NCBI GenBank assembly: GCA_001599595.1
Contig: BCHH01000013.1
Location: forward strand, 41,672-105,540
DNA from: Beverwykella pulmonaria
Taxonomy: Eukaryota > Ascomycota > Dothideomycetes > Pleosporales > Melanommataceae
Length of the DNA stretch: 63,869 nt
Direction of reading: 5' to 3'
Both the position numbers and the translations under genes were made by a program. Positions within the stretch are counted from its first letter, which is position 1. Each line of letters begins with the position of its first letter. The notes beneath the pieces were generated by a model, which saw only the letters and a list, made by a program, of their open reading frames with translations, was not told where the DNA came from and made no database searches. Below are positions 54,021 through 63,869 of the stretch, in pieces.

Positions 54021-55333
54021 ATGGCCAAGGTACCTATCTCCCGTCCAAGGTTTTGAAAGTGGACCACGTCAATGTTGACAACGCCTAGCTCGAGTACTCG
54101 GTCCAAGAGCCGCTGAACCGGGAGCCCGATTTGGAGAAACTCGTTTCCAGGTATATTGATATTCATACGATAACCGCACGTGTACTATGGCTTCTAACAT
54201 CTCCCTAGCTTCATCACAACCGAAGGCTACGACCGCAATCACGGACCCATCCCGCACCTCGATGCCTCCACCCATCACGTCTCCATCTTCGGATCCGTTC
54301 AGCAAGAAGTATCACTAAGCATAGACGACCTGAAAGCGTTCCCACAACATAACGTGATCTGCGCACTACAATGCGCCGGCAATCGAAGGCACACGATGCG
54401 GACCAAGTTGAAGGAAGTCAATGGCATAGATTGGTTTGATGGTGCGGTTATGAATTGTAAATGGAGCGGTATGTATTTCTCCCCCTTCCATTCTCCATTC
54501 ATGCAATCCTCCAATTGTACTGATATGTCTATGCTGTAGGTCCGCTGTTGAAAGACGTCCTCGAGAAAGTGGGCATAGACGTGCAAAAAGACAAATACCA
54601 AGACGCCCATGTCGCATTTGCATGTTTCCAGACCCTCTGCCAGGACGACGAATGGTACGGGGCCTCGATTCCACTCACTCGGGCCCTTGACTCCTCTTCC
54701 TCTGTCCTCCTCGCGCTGAACATGAACGACAAGCCTCTCACCCCCAACCACGGCGCGCCCGTGCGCATCGTTACGCCCGGTATCGCCGGCGCGCGGAGCG
54801 TGAAATGGCTGGACAGGATCACGGTTCAAATGTCCGAGTCGGCGAACTACTACCAACAGCACGATTACAAGATCCTGCCCCCGGAGGCGGACAGTGCGGA
54901 GAAGGCAGAGAAATGGTGGGCCAAGGTGCCAGCGATCCTGGACATGCCAGTCAACTCTGTGATTGCGGTGCCAAAGAGTGAGGCCAAGGTTAAGCGCGAT
55001 GAGAAGGGCTGCATTGAGGTCAAAGGGTATGCACTGCCTTCTGGCGCCGATGGACCCATTGCACGTGTCGAAGTCTCGGTGGATGGCGGGGAGACCTGGA
55101 CAAACGCGGAGTTGTTGGGCGCTGGGGAGTATGAGAAAGATGAGGATGTGGAGTTGAAGTGGGCGTGGTGTTTGTGGAGAGCGAATGTAACGGTTGAGAA
55201 AGGGAACGGGCTGAGGATTCTTAGTCGAGCGACCGATACAGCGGGGAATGTGCAGGAGAAATGCCCGCAGTGGAATTATAGAGGCGTGGCATACAATGGG
55301 TACGGCGAGGTTACTGATTTGGACGTGGTTTGA
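54021..55333 (+). CDS. Sulfite-oxidase-family molybdenum enzyme
   Basis: Exons 54021-54029, 54089-54150, 54209-54468 and 54540-55333 join to 374 residues in one frame; the first exon is only 9 nt (MAK) and is the least certain. The protein has the oxidoreductase molybdopterin domain: VICALQCAGNRRHTM with the Mo-ligand Cys at about residue 79, CKWSGPLLKDVL, and NHGAPVRIVTPGIAGARSVK, the family signature around the cofactor. The dimerisation domain follows (VEVSVDGGETWTNAELLG). No heme domain or obvious mitochondrial presequence is present, unlike vertebrate SUOX and like plant and fungal forms. It probably oxidises sulfite to sulfate. Confidence 0.9.
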
Positions 55334-55593
55334 TAATGGGTGGGATCGATTGTGCTATGGTCAATGAGCTCATGTATTATTAGAGTCGGGATATGCAGGC
55401 GAAGAGATTGGAGTACAGAATCCATTGGCGCTCGGGAACAGTATTCATACCTACGTCAAAATACGCCTCATACCATTCATTCTCTGAATCTCTTTCTTGA
55501 TCCTCGCCCCAGAAAGATTTATGCCAAATTCAATATTCCATCCCTAACTCCACGCATGCCATGCAATAACTCAAGCCATCCCTCAATGCCATC

Positions 55594-56158
55594 TCAGAGC
55601 CCCAGACTCTTCCGCACATTATCCCTGACCACCTTCTCATAATCCTCCCTCTTCTCCCTCCACATCTTGGCGGCTTCCACGTTCGCCGGACTCTCATCGT
55701 TCGGCTCCGCGAGCATGCTCATCACGCTGATCAGTATCTTCTCCACGCTCTGGATCGGGGACCAGCGCTCCGACGCTTGCTCGTAGTGGTTTGGGTCGTC
55801 GCCCGGTGGGTGGAGGATCGAGATGCAGACGCTGCCGTTTTGGTAGACTTAAAACACCATCAGGACTGGCCCACCTTTCCCTTCAAGCGCAGGGGGCAAG
55901 GGAAAAGGACGTACCATTTGGATGCCACACATCAACCAGAAACCGCATCGTCGGCGGCGCGAGCGGATAATCCTTGGGGAACTTGAGCTCTGCGGGGAAC
56001 ACGCCGCCTTCGAAGGGTGTCCCCTCAGGACCTTGGATAAGGGCTTCCCAGAGAAACATGTCGTCTTCGGTTACGGGGCCGGCAGTGATGCCGTCGGGCG
56101 GGTCGGAGGACAGCCCTTTGTATTCTTTGAAGAGGCGCTTGGAGGCGGACGATGCCAT
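55594..56158 (-). CDS. ubc7: Ubiquitin-conjugating enzyme E2, Ubc7/UBE2G2 type
   Basis: Exons 55915-56158 and 55594-55847 (67-bp intron) give 165 residues, the usual length of Ubc7. The start is [20 protein letters not shown], followed by the E2 core with [14 protein letters not shown] and [15 protein letters not shown]; the catalytic Cys is residue 89, as in UBE2G2. The acidic/polar insert next to the active site ([20 protein letters not shown]) is the hallmark of this subgroup. Ubc7 works in ER-associated degradation with a Cue1-type activator and Hrd1/Doa10 ligases. The gene is convergent with the sulfite oxidase gene, with about 260 bp between their stops. Confidence 0.95.
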
Positions 56159-56567
56159 GGTGTGCGTGTGCGTGGAGGTAGAGGCAGAGGTAGGTTGATA
56201 TTCGAGGTTCGCGATGGCGGGGTTGATTGTGAGAGTGGGTGCTGCTGTTGTGAGGTCGTTTTATAGGAAGGTGGACCGAGCCTGACGGGTCTGTATGCTA
56301 ATAGCGATCGGAGGGAAATGTTGTCGCAGTGTGGTTGTGTCGTCCTTGAAAGAGGCGGTCTCTGTAGGTGGTGACAAATCGGCATCGTCATGCATGGGCC
56401 GAGCGCTTCACAAAAGTTCGAGGAGCAATAGTGGATAATCCTGTATTTTTCAACAGCTGAGTTGAATTGACCCGAACCAGGAGCTTGGATTGGCTTGCGT
56501 TATCTTATGCAAGTGCCTCTAACAGTAAATGAACATGATAATGATACACTCTATTCCGCCTCTTTGT
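56159..56567. other. Intergenic, no gene seen
   Basis: Promoter side of the Ubc7 gene and 3' flank of the scramblase gene. Confidence 0.5.
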
Positions 56568-58289
56568 TCAGAACCAGTCACCAAAGTCAAATCCTCCACC
56601 ATCACCTCCGCCGCCGCCGCCGCCGCCGCCGCCTCCTCCTCCACTGCTCCCTCCGTCTTGTCCTCCAATACTACCGCCTCCACTGCTACCTCGCCCCCAG
56701 AAGTCATCATCCCCGGCCATAGGATCGCTCCCCTGCCCCCAAACATCCTCACCACCTGGTTGCGGCTCCTCTGCAGCAAACGGCGACTGATCTCCTGCCT
56801 GGGGAGACTGATCGTCTATATCATCCTGACGTGCATTTGCTCTTGATCGCATAGCTTCATAGCCTGCTATAGTACCAGCTCCGGCAATTGCACCCTCGCC
56901 GGTTGCCATACCCCTCGCCGCCGCACCAGTTTCGCTTGCGATGCCGGTCTCGCCCGCCGCGGCTCCAACTGCGCCAGCTTCGCCCGCAGCAGCTCCACCA
57001 GCGGCTTCTCCACCCCAGGGGAGCCAGAGAGGCCACATGCCAACTCCACCTACTCCGCCACTATGCCGGCTGAAGTAGTCGAAGTCCACGCTGACGGCCG
57101 TGGCTAGCATTACCGCGCGCTGGTCAAGCGTCATTCCAGGAGGTGCTTCAGGAGGCCGCTCTCGTGCAAGAGAGGCGGACCCGGCAGCTTCTGTAGCGAG
57201 ACCAGCAGAATCCATTCTGAGCGCATACACGCCCGTGTCTGTGAAAATCTCTCGTGCGAAGCCCGCGAAATTCTTGTTCACTGACCCAATAAGACGGCCA
57301 TCTTCCGACATTAACGAGAAGTCCCAGGATAGGAAGGGCTCATCGACGCGTGCAAATTGAACCATGCCAACCTCACGCGGGTCTCCTTCTGCGACTTGAA
57401 GAGCCTTGGCATTCGAGAGTGGGAGATGACCAGATGCCAGCTGTGGGGTATTCGGTGCGGCGGGATCATCTTCGATATTCCGGGCCAAGAAGAGGTTGTA
57501 TTTTCTCCGTAGCGGTGCCCATTCCTGTTCTGCCGATCCAATTATCCGCATATCTGACAGCGAGAGGCTCGATACTTGTGCGCTTGTCTGCGTGGCGATG
57601 CTTCCAGGACTGGTGCCTTGCAGCGCGACCGACGATGTGTATGCGCTCCCGTCCTTCCCTACCGCGTCGTACACCCGTATACGCGAACTGATCCAGGCGA
57701 ACGGTCTATGGAACCGCAGCACTTCCCTCTCTTCGCGATCAAACACATGTGTCGTAAAACTCCGATGCGTCTTAAACATCTGCCTCGTAATTGTACTGCC
57801 TATGCCGTGGTCTCGCTCTGCTAGGTATCCGATATGATTCCCATGCGGATCCATGATGACGTAGCGATTCGCCTGCTCGAAGCCCACCAGCACGTTCATT
57901 AGCTCCAATTGCCGCTGTATCACCAGTGTTGAGTTGTCCAGCAGCTTCATGACCGGATGTGTCTGTTTGAGAACGCCATTAGGGTCTTCAGGCATGTATA
58001 CCGGTGTTACGAGGCTGTTCTCCGCGTCAGGTGTCTGTGCAAGCGCGGTGGACACGGCTTCGACTCTCGAGGCTTCGTTCGAGGCTTCGTCCGCCTCGGC
58101 GGGCTGGTTCGAAGGTGGTGGGACATTCTGAGGTTGCTTGGCGGAGCTTCCTGAGGGGGGTGGGGTCTTTCGCTGCGATGTGGGAGGTATTCGCCGGGAT
58201 GGAGGCAGTCTTCGTGGAGGACTTCTGGTTGCGAAAGCGCGGACTGGCAGTCGTGGGAGTCGTAGCGACCACCGAGCTGCGGGAAGCAT
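56568..58289 (-). CDS. aim25: Aim25-like mitochondrial scramblase family protein
   Basis: A single exon of 573 residues. The N-terminal ~40 residues are Arg-rich and free of acids (MLPAARWSLRLPRLPVRAFA), a likely mitochondrial presequence. The scramblase-like domain follows. It starts at HPVMKLLDNSTLVIQRQLEL, passes YVIMDPHGNHIGYLAERDHG and MFKTHRSFTTHVFDREEREV, and ends near SLMSEDGRLIGSVNKNFAGF, EIFTDTGVYALRMDS and ERPPEAPPGMTLDQRAVMLA. The C-terminus is a long low-complexity region, first Ala/Gly-rich and then a poly-Gly run (about 13 Gly encoded by a GGC/GGA microsatellite at 56600-56650). Yeast Aim25 is the counterpart by family. Scrambling activity is not proven for this branch. Confidence 0.88.
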   Translation of the reverse strand: MLPAARWSLRLPRLPVRAFATRSPPRRLPPSRRIPPTSQRKTPPPSGSSAKQPQNVPPPSNQPAEADEASNEASRVEAVSTALAQTPDAENSLVTPVYMPEDPNGVLKQTHPVMKLLDNSTLVIQRQLELMNVLVGFEQANRYVIMDPHGNHIGYLAERDHGIGSTITRQMFKTHRSFTTHVFDREEREVLRFHRPFAWISSRIRVYDAVGKDGSAYTSSVALQGTSPGSIATQTSAQVSSLSLSDMRIIGSAEQEWAPLRRKYNLFLARNIEDDPAAPNTPQLASGHLPLSNAKALQVAEGDPREVGMVQFARVDEPFLSWDFSLMSEDGRLIGSVNKNFAGFAREIFTDTGVYALRMDSAGLATEAAGSASLARERPPEAPPGMTLDQRAVMLATAVSVDFDYFSRHSGGVGGVGMWPLWLPWGGEAAGGAAAGEAGAVGAAAGETGIASETGAAARGMATGEGAIAGAGTIAGYEAMRSRANARQDDIDDQSPQAGDQSPFAAEEPQPGGEDVWGQGSDPMAGDDDFWGRGSSGGGSIGGQDGGSSGGGGGGGGGGGGGDGGGFDFGDWF

Positions 58290-58997
58290 GGCTGCGATGG
58301 TAATCTGGTCTACACCCTAGGTCTGTAAGTGCTGTCTTGATCAGTTCGGAGATGGGCTGTGTAAAGTCCTTGGATGGCGACAACTGATCTTGCCTGATGT
58401 TCGTCCGAAGCTTGCGATTCTGTCCGGAGCGTACTTCTAGGTTGTGCCATTGTCAATTTCTTCGCACATGGCAAGAAAGCATTATGAATGTTCTCAAGCA
58501 CAAATCCTCGATTCCTTCCTTCCATCTTGGGAATGGTGCTCAAGGTGAGTCAATGAATGGAGGGCCCAAGTGAAGTATGCCGACCGACCAATCGGTGCTA
58601 GCCTTGGCAGGCACAAAATTTCTCCGCGCCGAAGACTCTAATCTTTTCACTTCCCTTCCTCTCTATCTCATCAATTCATCGACCCCCATCGCCCACACAG
58701 GATGAAAATTACACTTCTCACTCGAGACCCTACATGACCGTTCACGTAGCTCGGTAAGTGCGACGCCTTCTTTCCGTTTGCCCCATTACAGGATGACTCC
58801 ATTTCTCATATCAGGCGCGGGTCCAGTCATTCACTTGCCTGTTTTCCTTGCGTTCTATGATGTCTCAACTTTTAAAGACTACAACGGTATCTGATTATAT
58901 ATTCTTACTCATGGCTATGGCTTCGTTCTCGTTGATGGTGCTTCGCTTACCGTCAGAAACTTAGATACCGTGACATTGGTCGAGGTTGAGGAGAACA
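58290..58997. other. Divergent upstream region
   Basis: About 700 bp between the starts of the scramblase and Sen2 genes. A 77-codon minus frame at 58310-58543 and others are not supported. Confidence 0.4.
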
Positions 58998-60425
58998 ATG
59001 GCTGCCGTTGTGCAGCCCCCAGCACAAGAGGGTCCCGCCCAAGGTGCGCTCGTAAAGGATAGCATTGGTTCACTTGCCCAAACCCAAAATGCCAAGACGA
59101 CCGCACCGAAACCCCCAAGACCCAAGAGGCCCAATTACGCTCAGCTCCATTCGCGGCCTCTTCCAATTGATGTCCACCCTCTCCCGGTCTTCCTTCCCCA
59201 TAATCCACTGTCGATCGTAAGGGTTGCCATTGCCTGGTTTTCACACTCACTCTGGCCGCCGATATCGCATGCTACTGTGCATAAAGCTTATTTCTCGACC
59301 GAAACCCATTCAATCCATGTCACAGATCCTCAATCCATTCGTGCATTATGGGAGCATGGCTTTTGGGGTGCAGGCTCGCTCAGTCGAAGTGAGCCGGCAT
59401 GGCTTGATCAGGAGAAGAGGAAACGGGGCATCGAGGCGTCCCAGACCAGCGAAGAATACACGCGAAAAAGAAGAGAGGACAGACGGCAGTTCAAGTTAGA
59501 GAGGGCCAAAGTGCAGAGAGAAGCGATTGAACAGCAGCTGCGAGACGAGGGGAAGCTGGATGTGACGACTTCTATCGAAGAATTAGTGATGGATCAGTCG
59601 AATGGGGCCCTTGATGCTACTGATGATTTGGTGAATGGCTCTGCAAATTCACCAAATGGGGCACCTGGAAACATCAGAGCACTGGAAACGATCGCAGAAG
59701 ATGCGACCAGATTAGAAACAGACATCAACCTCGAGAATGCGGCAATCGAGATTCAGGACCAGGAGCATCTTCAGCTCACGCCCGAAGAGGCTTTCTTTCT
59801 TACATTTTCCTTAGGCGCTCTGCAGGTCTACAGAGACAAGACGGTACTGCCCTCGTCATATTTAATCCGACTCTATTGCGCATTCTCAACCTTTCCCATT
59901 CCAGAAGACGCCGAGCTGCATCTCTACACGCTCTACCGCCTCCGAGAACGTCTGCCCAAGTTTTCACTCGGCACATCTGAAATCACTCCGATCATTCCCG
60001 ATAATCCTTTCCTACTGAGATACGCCGTCTACCATCACTTCCGGTCGCTCGGCTGGGTTGTACGGCATGGCATCAAGTTCGCCTGCGACTTTCTCTTGTA
60101 TCAACGCGGGCCCGTCTTTGCCCACGCCAAGTTTGCTGTTGTAATTGTCCCTTCGTACTCGCATCCGTATTGGTCGGAGACTCTCGAACGGAAAGCAGAG
60201 ACCAAGGCGAAGGAGACTCGGGATTGGTGGTGGCTGCATAGAGTCAATCGGGTGCAGACCCAGGTGCACAAGACCTTGATGCTTGTGTACGTAGAGGTAC
60301 CACCGCCGTGGGACGAGGGCTTCCGGAAAGGTGGCTTTGAAGTGAACATTGGAGGGGCGCTGAGGAAGTACAAGGTCCGCGAGTTCATTGTGAGAAGATG
60401 GACGCCGAATCGGAATCGCGACTGA
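58998..60425 (+). CDS. sen2: tRNA-splicing endonuclease subunit Sen2
   Basis: A single exon of 475 residues from the ATG at 58998 (a TTG lies in frame just upstream). The N-terminal half carries the Sen2-type region (YAQLHSRPLPIDVHPLPVFL, ALWEHGFWGAGSLSRSEPAW), then a charged helical stretch (YTRKRREDRRQFKLERAKVQ). The C-terminal nuclease domain contains VYHHFRSLGWVVRHGIKFAC, DFLLYQRGPVFAHAKFAVVI and RVQTQVHKTLMLVYVEVPPP. The catalytic Tyr (about 367), His (about 375) and Lys (about 423) are all present. Sen2 is one of two catalytic subunits of the tetrameric enzyme that cuts introns from pre-tRNAs, on mitochondria in yeast. Conserved housekeeping gene. Confidence 0.93.
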   Translation: MAAVVQPPAQEGPAQGALVKDSIGSLAQTQNAKTTAPKPPRPKRPNYAQLHSRPLPIDVHPLPVFLPHNPLSIVRVAIAWFSHSLWPPISHATVHKAYFSTETHSIHVTDPQSIRALWEHGFWGAGSLSRSEPAWLDQEKRKRGIEASQTSEEYTRKRREDRRQFKLERAKVQREAIEQQLRDEGKLDVTTSIEELVMDQSNGALDATDDLVNGSANSPNGAPGNIRALETIAEDATRLETDINLENAAIEIQDQEHLQLTPEEAFFLTFSLGALQVYRDKTVLPSSYLIRLYCAFSTFPIPEDAELHLYTLYRLRERLPKFSLGTSEITPIIPDNPFLLRYAVYHHFRSLGWVVRHGIKFACDFLLYQRGPVFAHAKFAVVIVPSYSHPYWSETLERKAETKAKETRDWWWLHRVNRVQTQVHKTLMLVYVEVPPPWDEGFRKGGFEVNIGGALRKYKVREFIVRRWTPNRNRD

Positions 60426-62142
60426 TGACTCGAGAGAACATATCCCAAATGATACCCAATAGCTATATAATCCTAACCTCATTCCATACTACATGCTGTT
60501 ATCCTAAAGAGAGGGCGAGGTTTCGTGATTGTAAAACTTCTGCTAGCAGATACACGGTGGTTAGTAGGGATACTTTTATCCTTTTGCATCCTAGTCAATT
60601 CTGCTCGACCGTCCAGCGACCTCGTCTTCGGTGTCAAGACAATGAGTTCCTTACACTTTCGGCTGTTTTACATATAGTCCTTTCAATGGGCCCAGACGTG
60701 ATTACAAAAAGACAATATTGGCACGACAGGGACCGTGGAGTTCCATACAACACCAAGTCAAAAAGGGCATAAGATTCAGTAGAAATATATTCACTCGCCA
60801 TGACTATTTCAATTTATACTAACGCCTCAAATATAGGTCTGTATGCTTCGCTTTCCAGATGCAGTCATACAAACACCCCACAGTCTCTGATCTCACAAAT
60901 CATGCTCGACCTCCTCGAATGCCACTCGCCCAAATCGCTTAATCGGTAGTTGCAGCCTCCCCTTTTGATTACACGGGTGTCCTCGCGCAGCAGCGGCACC
61001 CGACCATTCTTCAGTTTTCTATGCTACGTCTACTTGAAATAAATTGAGCCAATCCTTCATTCTGACTGATGATACCTCGTCTCCAAAGCTACCAGCATTT
61101 GGACAGAAGGCCGTATCCCATCTTCTTCACGCGTTTTTCTGCGCTATTAGTCTCATGTTAAAAAGTCCGTGTACGAGGGACTCGCGTCGCCCTGATACTG
61201 AAGATACCACGAAAGCACGAAGTGCTTGATTTGGACCACAAATTTCTCGGACAATTTGCTGAGCTTGAAGCAAGTCAAATGGGTCTCCCTTCACGCCCTA
61301 GCAATATGGAAATGAACCATGTTGAGGTAGACACCAACTCATCTAGGCGTGGAATAGTGAGAGTCTCACTGTGCCATTCGAGCTCCTTCGTTCTGCGAGT
61401 GGGTCCTTTAATGCGATCTCCGGAGCCAGTATCAATCTTTGTGACGATCAAAGTAACGTAGGAGCGTGTCGACACAAAAGCAACTCCAGTATGTTGATTT
61501 TTCAGGTCGAAACGCTTGATAATCAGAGAGTTCACAAACTACAATTTCTCCTTGCACCTATATTACTCACAACCTTCCTCCCGCTTTCTGCTCAGAGTTC
61601 CCTCTCAACTCCGTCATCTGCTTTATCCGGAAGATCTAGGAGGTAGGGGTGGGTGGCGCTTTGGCCGCTTGCTTAGCTTGACGATACAATAACGTGAGTC
61701 TGAAGTATTCGCTGCCAGTAGAGATGCGGGCTAGATGATTGGGCAACTAGCGGGAACGATTGTGGTCTTTGTCTATAACTCACCAGCCTCACCCTTATCT
61801 CACGGGCTTCTACACGACACTCGGCAAATGCTAAACGCAAACTTTAAAGTCTGTAAGTATCACAATTATTTTTTCATCAGGGTATTGCTGATTGACCTCA
61901 GCTCACCACCATGGCTAAGCGGAAACGCGTGTCTTGTACTGGGGAAAGGGGCGAGCAGCAACACGGTCATCAGCGAGAGGAACAGAGCTTGTAAACTAGC
62001 GGTTGAAGCCGAAAAATCCCTCTAAAATCTTAAATCCACCCTGGCAGATACAACGGCACTTAATGTGGCTATGATCATCCTTTTGTCCTGCTATCAAAAT
62101 GGCGATCTCTTTTATAGCAAATGTGTTCATGGTAAGCGCAAG
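60426..62142. other. Intergenic, no supported gene
   Basis: About 1.7 kb. An 86-codon minus frame at 61275-61535 looks protein-like in places (TGVAFVSTRSYVTLIV) and may be a relic exon, but I cannot name it. Nothing else recognised. Confidence 0.4.
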
Positions 62143-63578
62143 TTACTGAACAGCTGTCAATACCACCGTGGCCCATGGTGTAATCATAAAACTCCCTCCC
62201 GCAGCCTCCTCAGTTCTCCACGCATTCCCGGCCGTCGACAGATCAACAATCTCTGCGCCTGCCTTCTCAAACTCTGGCACACTGACCGAAAACGTCTCGT
62301 TCAGCTTATTAACCAGCAGCAACCTCTTTACTCCGTCTACGTTTTCAAACCCTTGTGCCGCTACATTCTCTAGGCTCGACTGTGTCTTCACCACCTTGTC
62401 TCCTGGGCCAAAGCTCTTCTGGATGAGTTCCAGGACCTTAAGCCGCGCATTCGGCAACCCAGTCCTCCAATACAGCATCGATACCGACGGATATTGCCCG
62501 GGAACCCGTACAACCGACTCTCGCCAATGACATCAATCCCCTGCCTCACCGCACCCATAAAAATGTAAGCGTACACGCCTCCACTCCAGACGTAATACTC
62601 AGCGGGTACCTCATAATCGACGTGTTGGGTAGTAGACGCCGGATCCATAGTCCCAATCTCATTCAACGTCGACTTGGTATCCGGGCTTAAATCCTTCCTG
62701 AACGCTTCAATTGTTTCCACAATCCTCAGGAACGTATCTGCCTTTTGAAAGCAAACCGCTGCCTACTCGCTCGTCGTCGGCACACCGTCACCAGATCCAT
62801 ACCAATGGTACAACACGAAGTCGAGGGGAATGCCTTCGGCATGCTTCGTGTGGTTGAGGAATGTCCGTAGCCAAGGGTGGTACGCAGGATCGGAATTTCT
62901 TCCTAGTCCTAGCCAACGAATTTTGTATCTGGAGAGATGGCGCGGATAGCCAGAACGATAGCGTCGTACATCTGGTTGTAAAACTCGGGATTGGGTACGT
63001 GCTCGTCCTCGACCTCGTTGCCGACTTCCCAGTACTCAATTGCATAACTATGGCCCGAGGTATGCTCGACGCCGCACTCGTCCACGAACCCGCCTTTCAC
63101 GTACCATGACACCAGCCGTGCGTAGTACTCTGCGATTTCCTTAAAGGTAGGATCCCGGAGGCTATTTCGTTTGTTGCCGTAGGCCCAGTCTTCTACATTG
63201 ATGTCGGACGGGTACGTGGATGTCTGGCCATCTGGCATGTTCCACAACCAACCTGGAGAAGTGCTGAAGTTGATGATATGCGAGACGTTGGGCGTGGCGG
63301 CGTAGAAGTCCTCGACCAACTGATCCGCGTACGTGAAGTCCCAGCTCGTGGTGTACTTATCTCCATCTCTGACAGGCGCGTCGATGGCAGGGACGGCGAG
63401 TTTTGGGTACAGAAACCAGGGCACAAAGCGCACGTAGTCTGCAGCTACGGTTTGGAGTGAGGTGTACCCATTGTCGTGGATGTTGCTACCGCAGAAGAGG
63501 GGCGGATTGGAGACGGCTTGAAGGGTGGTGGTTGTTTTGGATTCTATGATATCGTTGCTCCAGTCGATGGTGATTTAG
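62143..63578 (-). pseudogene. Glycoside hydrolase (GH39-like) pseudogene
   Basis: A broken TIM-barrel hydrolase. The reading starts inside the gene (ITIDWSNDII, NPPLFCGSNIHDNGYTSLQT), and continues VRFVPWFLYPKLAVPAIDAP, HIINFSTSPGWLWNMPDGQ and YAIEYWEVGNEVEDEH, where the Glu of WEVGNE fits the acid/base catalyst of clan-A glycosidases. Then comes FVLYHWYGSGDGVPTTSE and an in-frame stop at 62763-62765 (TAG). Reading resumes at VCFQKADTFLRIVETIEAFR, reaches VYAYIFMGAVRQGIDVIGES, then shifts by a 2-bp insertion at about 62514-62526 into VPGQYPSVSMLYWRTGLPN and a beta-rich C-terminus. A further stop at 63576-63578 marks the broken 5' side. The start and any signal peptide are missing. Family placement is moderate. 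Confidence 0.75.
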
Positions 63579-63623
63579 GCGTTGAATTTGCTACCTAAAT
63601 TCTATATAAGGGACGTCAATGAG

Positions 63624-63869
63624 TCAAGTCGAGATCGCCGATTCTAGCAGCTTGACGACGGTTTCGTGCCCTTCCGCGGCAGCCCACGACAGCGGCGTCC
63701 GACCGTAGCTGGAATCCTTCGAGTCGACGTCGACCTTGCCCGTGCCGAGCAGCAGCTTGACGACGACTTCGTCCCCTCTAGCGGCAGCATACGACAGTGG
63801 CGTGCGACCGTCTCTAGAATCCTTCGAGTCGACCTCGACCTTGCCCGTGCCGAGCAGCAGCTTGACGAC
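63624..63869 (-). CDS. 3' end of an ankyrin-repeat protein (partial)
   Basis: The last 81 codons plus stop of a gene that continues beyond the window. Two ankyrin repeats are nearly identical: VVKLLLGTGKVEVDSKDS with GRTPLSYAAARGDE, then the same with VDVDSKDS and GRTPLSWAAAEGHE. It ends KLLESAIST. The high similarity of neighbouring repeats, also at DNA level, suggests recent duplication or homogenisation, as seen in repeat domains of fungal NLR-like proteins. What lies N-terminal is not visible. Confidence 0.85.
   Translation of the reverse strand, partial: VVKLLLGTGKVEVDSKDSRDGRTPLSYAAARGDEVVVKLLLGTGKVDVDSKDSSYGRTPLSWAAAEGHETVVKLLESAIST

Noticed and set aside
53522..54305. Overlapping minus-strand frames beside the sulfite oxidase gene
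   Set aside because: They overlap exons of the sulfite oxidase gene on the other strand or lack any resemblance.
61275..61535. 86-codon minus frame that looks partly protein-like
   Set aside because: I could not name a family or find neighbouring exons; noted only in the intergenic entry.
1..63869. CRISPR arrays, bacterial operons, tRNA or rRNA genes
   Set aside because: None seen. The tandem repeats are coding or simple repeats without CRISPR spacing, and no cloverleaf-like tRNA sequence was noticed by eye; a tRNAscan run would settle this.

Overview
The window is from a filamentous ascomycete (Pezizomycotina). Genes are interrupted by short introns, mostly 46-105 bp, with GT(A/G)nGT-like donors, CTAAT or CTGAC branch points and (C/T)AG acceptors. 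Several encoded families are typical of these fungi: DUF6590, FunK1 kinases, STAND/NLR proteins, highly reducing polyketide synthases and Hsp70-like ATPases. Two DNA transposon relics carry CAA/CAG/CGA to TAA/TAG/TGA changes, the signature of repeat-induced point mutation (RIP). All gene models were re-spliced by hand from the sequence; totals were checked for an intact frame where stated.

The first ~52 kb look accessory. A Tc1/mariner relic (140-472) is followed by an NLR-like NB-ARC/TPR gene (950-3991), a Pro/Gln-rich gene built of 201-bp tandem repeats (4690-6130), a doubtful Pro-rich membrane ORF (7795-8832) and a DUF6590 gene (9254-10686). The Pro/Gln-rich and DUF6590 genes share the same N-terminal exon module. 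Next come remains of a secondary-metabolite locus: a truncated P450 (11587-12226), a polyketide synthase reduced to AT-DH-KR end-ACP pieces (12494-15221), and an intact flavin monooxygenase with a 7-nt microexon (16138-18210). Three RING-type proteins follow (19856-25256), then an alpha/beta hydrolase and a FunK1 kinase with an N-terminal Cys/His motif (27605-30243).

Between 30 and 52 kb lie hairpin repeats, a WD40 protein, a CorA-like membrane protein, an MFS exporter and a SET-domain protein. A head-to-head pair of LTRs comes next (40768-41640). It is followed by a cluster with a large coiled-coil protein diverging from an Hsp70-like ATPase, a second coiled-coil protein and the decayed tail of an AAA+ gene. 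The stretch ends with a RIP-damaged Fot1/pogo transposon (49422-51362) holding two separate solo LTRs with perfect 5-bp target duplications.

From ~52 kb the window looks like core genome: a small SH3 protein, a membrane protein, a sulfite-oxidase-family enzyme, the E2 enzyme Ubc7, an Aim25-like scramblase and the tRNA-splicing endonuclease subunit Sen2. A glycoside hydrolase pseudogene and the end of an ankyrin-repeat gene close the window.

The most interesting candidates for new biology are the Hsp70-like/coiled-coil/AAA+ neighbourhood, the three-gene RING cluster, and the shared two-exon module of the genes at 6.1 and 9.25 kb.
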